A DNA stretch of 8,288 nucleotides from JACDBD01 sp050743385 (GTDB lineage: Bacteria > Actinomycetota > Acidimicrobiia > IMCC26256 > JACDBD01). The notes beneath the pieces were generated by a model. That model did no database searches and was not told where the DNA came from. It saw nothing but the letters and a program-made list of their open reading frames with translations. Positions 6,282 through 8,288 of the stretch are shown piece by piece. A program made the translations under genes and the position numbers. Numbering within the stretch: position 1 is the stretch's first letter; the number at the start of each line of letters is the position of its first letter. Location of the stretch: assembly GCA_050743385.1 (NCBI GenBank), contig JBOGFJ010000133.1:1-8288 (forward strand), written 5' to 3'.

Positions 6282-7457
6282 ATGAGCCTCAGCGGAGCGG
6301 CCGCGATCGCCGGGATCGGCGAAACCGACTACGTGCGCGGTTCGGACAAGGTGCCCGTCGAGCTCATGCTCGACGCCGCCCGCGCCGCGGTCGCTGACGC
6401 CGGCCTCACCCTCGACCAGGTCGACGGCCTCATCCCGCCCGCCGGCTACACGAGCGCCGAGGAGCTGGCCGCCAACCTCGGCATCGAGGAGCTGCGGTAC
6501 TCGGTCACCGTGCACATGGGCGGCGCCAGCTCGGTGGCCTCACTCCAGACCGCGGCAATGGCGGTGAGCACCGGGCTCGCGACCCACGTGCTGTGCGTCG
6601 TCGGGTGGAACGGCTATTCGGCGTTCCGCTCGAAGCCGGGCATCCGTCGCCCCCGTCACGGGCTGGCAATCACGTCCGCGACCGACGCGGTGCGCGACTA
6701 CTACCTGCCCTATGGCGCGATCTCGGCCGCGCAGTTCTACGCGTTCCTGTGCATGCGCCACAAGCATCTCTACGACATTGCCGACGAAGACACCGGCGCG
6801 GTCGCGCTCGCAGCGCGGCGGCACGCGCAGCTGAACAAGCGCGCCCTCATGCGCGGGCGCGCGCTCACGATGGACGACTACCTCGGCGCCCGGTGGGTGA
6901 CCGAGCCATTCCGCCTCTACGACTGTTGCCTCGAGACCGACTGCGCCGCCGCCGTGCTGGTCACGACAACTGCGCGCGCCCGCGACCTCGCTCACGCGCC
7001 CGTCGCGATCCTCGGCGTCGCCGAGGGCCACCCGTACCCGGCCGACGACATCGCCAACCGTGTCGACCCGTTCCGCATCGGGCTGAGCTTCGCCGCACCG
7101 CACGCGCTCGGGATGGCCGGCGTCGCCGCGAGCGATGCCGACTTCCTCGAGGTGTACGACTGCTTCACCCATGTCGTGCTCTTGCAGCTGGAAGCGCTCG
7201 GGATCTGCGGCCGGGGCGAGTCGGGTGCGTTCGTGCGCGACGGCCGCATCGAGCTCGGCGGCGAGTATCCGATGAACACCCACGGCGGCCTGCTCTCGCA
7301 GGGGCACATGTGGGGCATGAACCACGTCGTCGAAGCCACCCGGCAGCTGCGTCACGACGGCGGCGAGGCGCAGGTGGCGAACGCCGAGTTGGGTGTCGTC
7401 ACGGGTTGGGGCGACTTCGGCGACGGGAGCGTCGCGGTGCTGGGGCGCGCGGGGTGA
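6282..7457 (+). CDS. Thiolase-fold lipid-transfer protein / side-chain aldolase-like (Ltp2-type), nucleophilic Cys absent
   Basis: A 391-residue thiolase-superfamily protein of the SCP2/lipid-transfer branch. The N-terminal AAIAGIGETDY (7-17) is typical. Where degradative thiolases carry the nucleophilic cysteine, this protein reads HMGGASSVA (78-86), so the cysteine is missing (Gly81 by hand alignment). The C-terminal CxGGG box is also replaced by WGDFGDG (376-382). VYDCFTH (291-297) and NTHGGLLSQGHMWGMN (332-347) match the Ltp branch; H342 stands at the GHP-type histidine position. With a DUF35 partner next door, it most resembles the Ltp2-ChsH2 steroid side-chain aldolase, which splits a beta-hydroxyacyl-CoA by retro-aldol cleavage. 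The reaction and substrate here are inference. ATG at 6282 has no Shine-Dalgarno, but a candidate -10 box lies 9 bases upstream. The stop overlaps the DUF35 start by 4 bases. Confidence 0.88.
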   Translation: MSLSGAAAIAGIGETDYVRGSDKVPVELMLDAARAAVADAGLTLDQVDGLIPPAGYTSAEELAANLGIEELRYSVTVHMGGASSVASLQTAAMAVSTGLATHVLCVVGWNGYSAFRSKPGIRRPRHGLAITSATDAVRDYYLPYGAISAAQFYAFLCMRHKHLYDIADEDTGAVALAARRHAQLNKRALMRGRALTMDDYLGARWVTEPFRLYDCCLETDCAAAVLVTTTARARDLAHAPVAILGVAEGHPYPADDIANRVDPFRIGLSFAAPHALGMAGVAASDADFLEVYDCFTHVVLLQLEALGICGRGESGAFVRDGRIELGGEYPMNTHGGLLSQGHMWGMNHVVEATRQLRHDGGEAQVANAELGVVTGWGDFGDGSVAVLGRAG

Positions 7458-7867
7458 CGACCGGCGCCGTGCCCCGTCCGCTCCCTTCGCCGGTCGGGCT
7501 GGCCGCGGACTGGTACGCGCATCTCGCGCGCGGCGAGCTGCGGTTCCAACACTGCACCGCGTGTGGCCGATGGCGGCATCCGCCGCGCCATTTGTGCGCC
7601 GAATGTGGCTCTGACAGGTGGACGTGGGACCTCGCCACCGGTCGAGGCATCCTCTTCTCCTGGACCGTGACACACCAGGCGCTCCATCCCGGGTTCGCCG
7701 ACGCGGTTCCCTACGCGATCGTCGTGGTCGAGCTCGACGAGGGAGTGCGGGTGGTCAGCGGGGTGCGTGGGATCGAGCCGACCGACCTGCGCCTCGGACT
7801 CCCGCTCCGGGCCGAGATCGACCGAGTCGACGACGCGATCGGCCTCGTGTACTTCCGTCCCGCCTGA
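7454..7867 (+). CDS. DUF35 zinc-ribbon/OB-fold protein, partner of the thiolase-like protein
   Basis: A 137-residue DUF35 protein with the usual two parts. A helix (about 15-27) leads into a rubredoxin-like zinc ribbon with C34, C37, C48 and C51 (HCTACG and CAECG), followed by an OB-fold from about residue 58 (GRGILFSWTVTHQ) to the end. Known DUF35 proteins such as ChsH2's C-terminal domain bind thiolase-like partners and are needed for their stability or activity; some also bind acyl-CoA. The GTG start overlaps the thiolase stop as GTGA, which is the classical arrangement for two subunits of one complex. The upstream sequence is only generally G-rich, so coupling from the thiolase gene is likely. 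All four zinc ligands are present. I expect a heteromeric complex with the product of 6282-7457 (inference from family and gene order). Confidence 0.9.
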   Translation: MTTGAVPRPLPSPVGLAADWYAHLARGELRFQHCTACGRWRHPPRHLCAECGSDRWTWDLATGRGILFSWTVTHQALHPGFADAVPYAIVVVELDEGVRVVSGVRGIEPTDLRLGLPLRAEIDRVDDAIGLVYFRPA

Positions 7868-7872
7868 GTCGG

Positions 7873-7878
7873 TAGGGT
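7873..7878 (+). promoter_or_regulatory. Candidate -10 box before the FAH-family gene
   Basis: TAGGGT fits TANNNT. It would start transcription near 7885, about 16 bases before the GTG at 7901. No clear -35 box is seen. The match is short and may be chance; the gene can also be read from the upstream operon. Confidence 0.3.
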
Positions 7879-7900
7879 CGGCGAGTCGAGGGGAGCCGAC
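7877..7900 (+). promoter_or_regulatory. Inverted repeat enclosing the ribosome binding site of the FAH-family gene
   Basis: GTCGGC (7877-7882) and GCCGAC (7895-7900) are perfect complements around a 12-base loop. The Shine-Dalgarno GAGGGGAG (7888-7895) lies in the loop and its last base enters the stem; the stem ends directly before the GTG. In a transcript read through from upstream, the hairpin could limit ribosome access. No T-run follows, so it is not a terminator. Confidence 0.4.
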
Positions 7901-8288
7901 GTGCGTGTCGCCCGTTTCCGCGTGCGGGGATCGATCCATACCGGGCTCGTGGTCGGCGACGAGATCGTCGAGGTCGAGGGCGACGTGCTGAGCGTGATCG
8001 CCGCCGCGTCGGCAGTCGAGACCGGGCCGAGCCATCCCCTCGACGCCGTCGAGCTCCTCGCGCCGATCGAGCGCCCGCCGAAGTTCTTGGCCATCGGCCT
8101 CAACTACGCCGACCACATGGCCGAGTCGGGCCAGGAGGCGCCGTCGTTCCCGGTGTTCTTCAACAAGCAGAGCACCTGCGTGATCGGACCGGGCGATGCC
8201 ATCCACCGCCCCCGCGTCTCCGAGATGCTCGACTACGAGGGTGAGCTCGGCGTGGTCATCGGGCGCCGTTGCCGGCATGTCCCCGTTG
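7901..8288 (+). CDS. Fumarylacetoacetate hydrolase family protein, C-terminus beyond the window
   Basis: The first 129 residues of a FAH-superfamily enzyme; the full family length is about 280-290, so less than half is visible. It has the N-terminal strand domain (1-55), then PPKFLAIGLNYADHMAESG (59-77), FFNKQSTCVIGPGD (86-99) and LDYEGELGVVIG (110-121). Glu113 and Glu115 are the metal-binding pair of the family, and N68, Y69 and H72 are in the conserved NYxxH segment. Members hydrolyse C-C bonds of acylpyruvates and related diketo acids, or act as hydratases, decarboxylases or lactone-forming enzymes. The step here is therefore open, though late cleavage of a ring-opened or diketo intermediate fits. 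The GTG start follows GAGGGGAG by 5 bases, 33 bases after the DUF35 stop. The same direction suggests the same operon, possibly with extra control in the gap. Confidence 0.9.
   Translation, partial: MRVARFRVRGSIHTGLVVGDEIVEVEGDVLSVIAAASAVETGPSHPLDAVELLAPIERPPKFLAIGLNYADHMAESGQEAPSFPVFFNKQSTCVIGPGDAIHRPRVSEMLDYEGELGVVIGRRCRHVPV

Noticed and set aside
5352..6515. Minus-strand open frame opposite the 264-residue protein
   Set aside because: No Shine-Dalgarno or motif. Its Val/Glu/Gly/Arg-rich product is typical of the antisense of a GC-rich gene, and the plus-strand gene has a strong ribosome site and operon overlaps.
6282..7457. Degradative acetyl-CoA acyltransferase (beta-oxidation thiolase)
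   Set aside because: The nucleophilic cysteine and the C-terminal Cys-Gly box are absent and a DUF35 partner is adjacent, which points to the Ltp aldolase-like branch.

Overview
The window is a very GC-rich stretch (about 70 % by eye), packed with genes. It uses GTG starts, 4-base ATGA/GTGA overlaps and TANNNT -10 boxes close to start codons. This style and the enzyme families suggest an actinobacterium; an acidimicrobial or mycobacterial-type catabolic strain is my guess, not something the sequence proves. I see no mobile element, RNA gene, CRISPR array or long non-coding stretch. The longest gap between genes is the 64-base divergent promoter region at about 3891-3954.

Layout. Two gene sets diverge from that region. 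Leftward (minus strand), in order of transcription: a short-chain dehydrogenase/reductase (3890-3138), an AMP-forming acyl-CoA ligase resembling cyclohexanecarboxylate-CoA ligases (3112-1565), a cyclase-family metal-dependent hydrolase (1559-633), and a zinc alcohol dehydrogenase cut by the left edge (629-1). Rightward (plus strand): a second, different acyl-CoA ligase (3955-5463), an unrecognised 264-residue protein that looks like a doubled EthD-type alpha/beta-barrel (5460-6254), a thiolase-fold protein lacking the usual nucleophilic cysteine (6282-7457), a DUF35 zinc-ribbon/OB-fold partner (7454-7867), and a fumarylacetoacetate-hydrolase-family protein cut by the right edge (7901-8288).

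How they may work together. The set reads as a pathway for an organic acid, probably cyclic or branched (inference). A ligase makes the CoA ester, and the SDR and alcohol dehydrogenase handle alcohol/ketone steps. The thiolase-like/DUF35 pair would cleave a side chain in the manner of steroid Ltp2-ChsH2 aldolases. The cyclase-family hydrolase and the FAH-family protein would open a ring or split a dicarbonyl intermediate. The 264-residue protein sits, translationally coupled, between the ligase and the thiolase pair and is the least understood part.

Control. The divergent region carries a 21-base imperfect inverted repeat (3933-3953) that overlaps a good sigma70-like promoter for the leftward genes and a candidate -10 box for the rightward genes. 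One TetR-type repressor could therefore control both arms; no regulator gene lies in the window.
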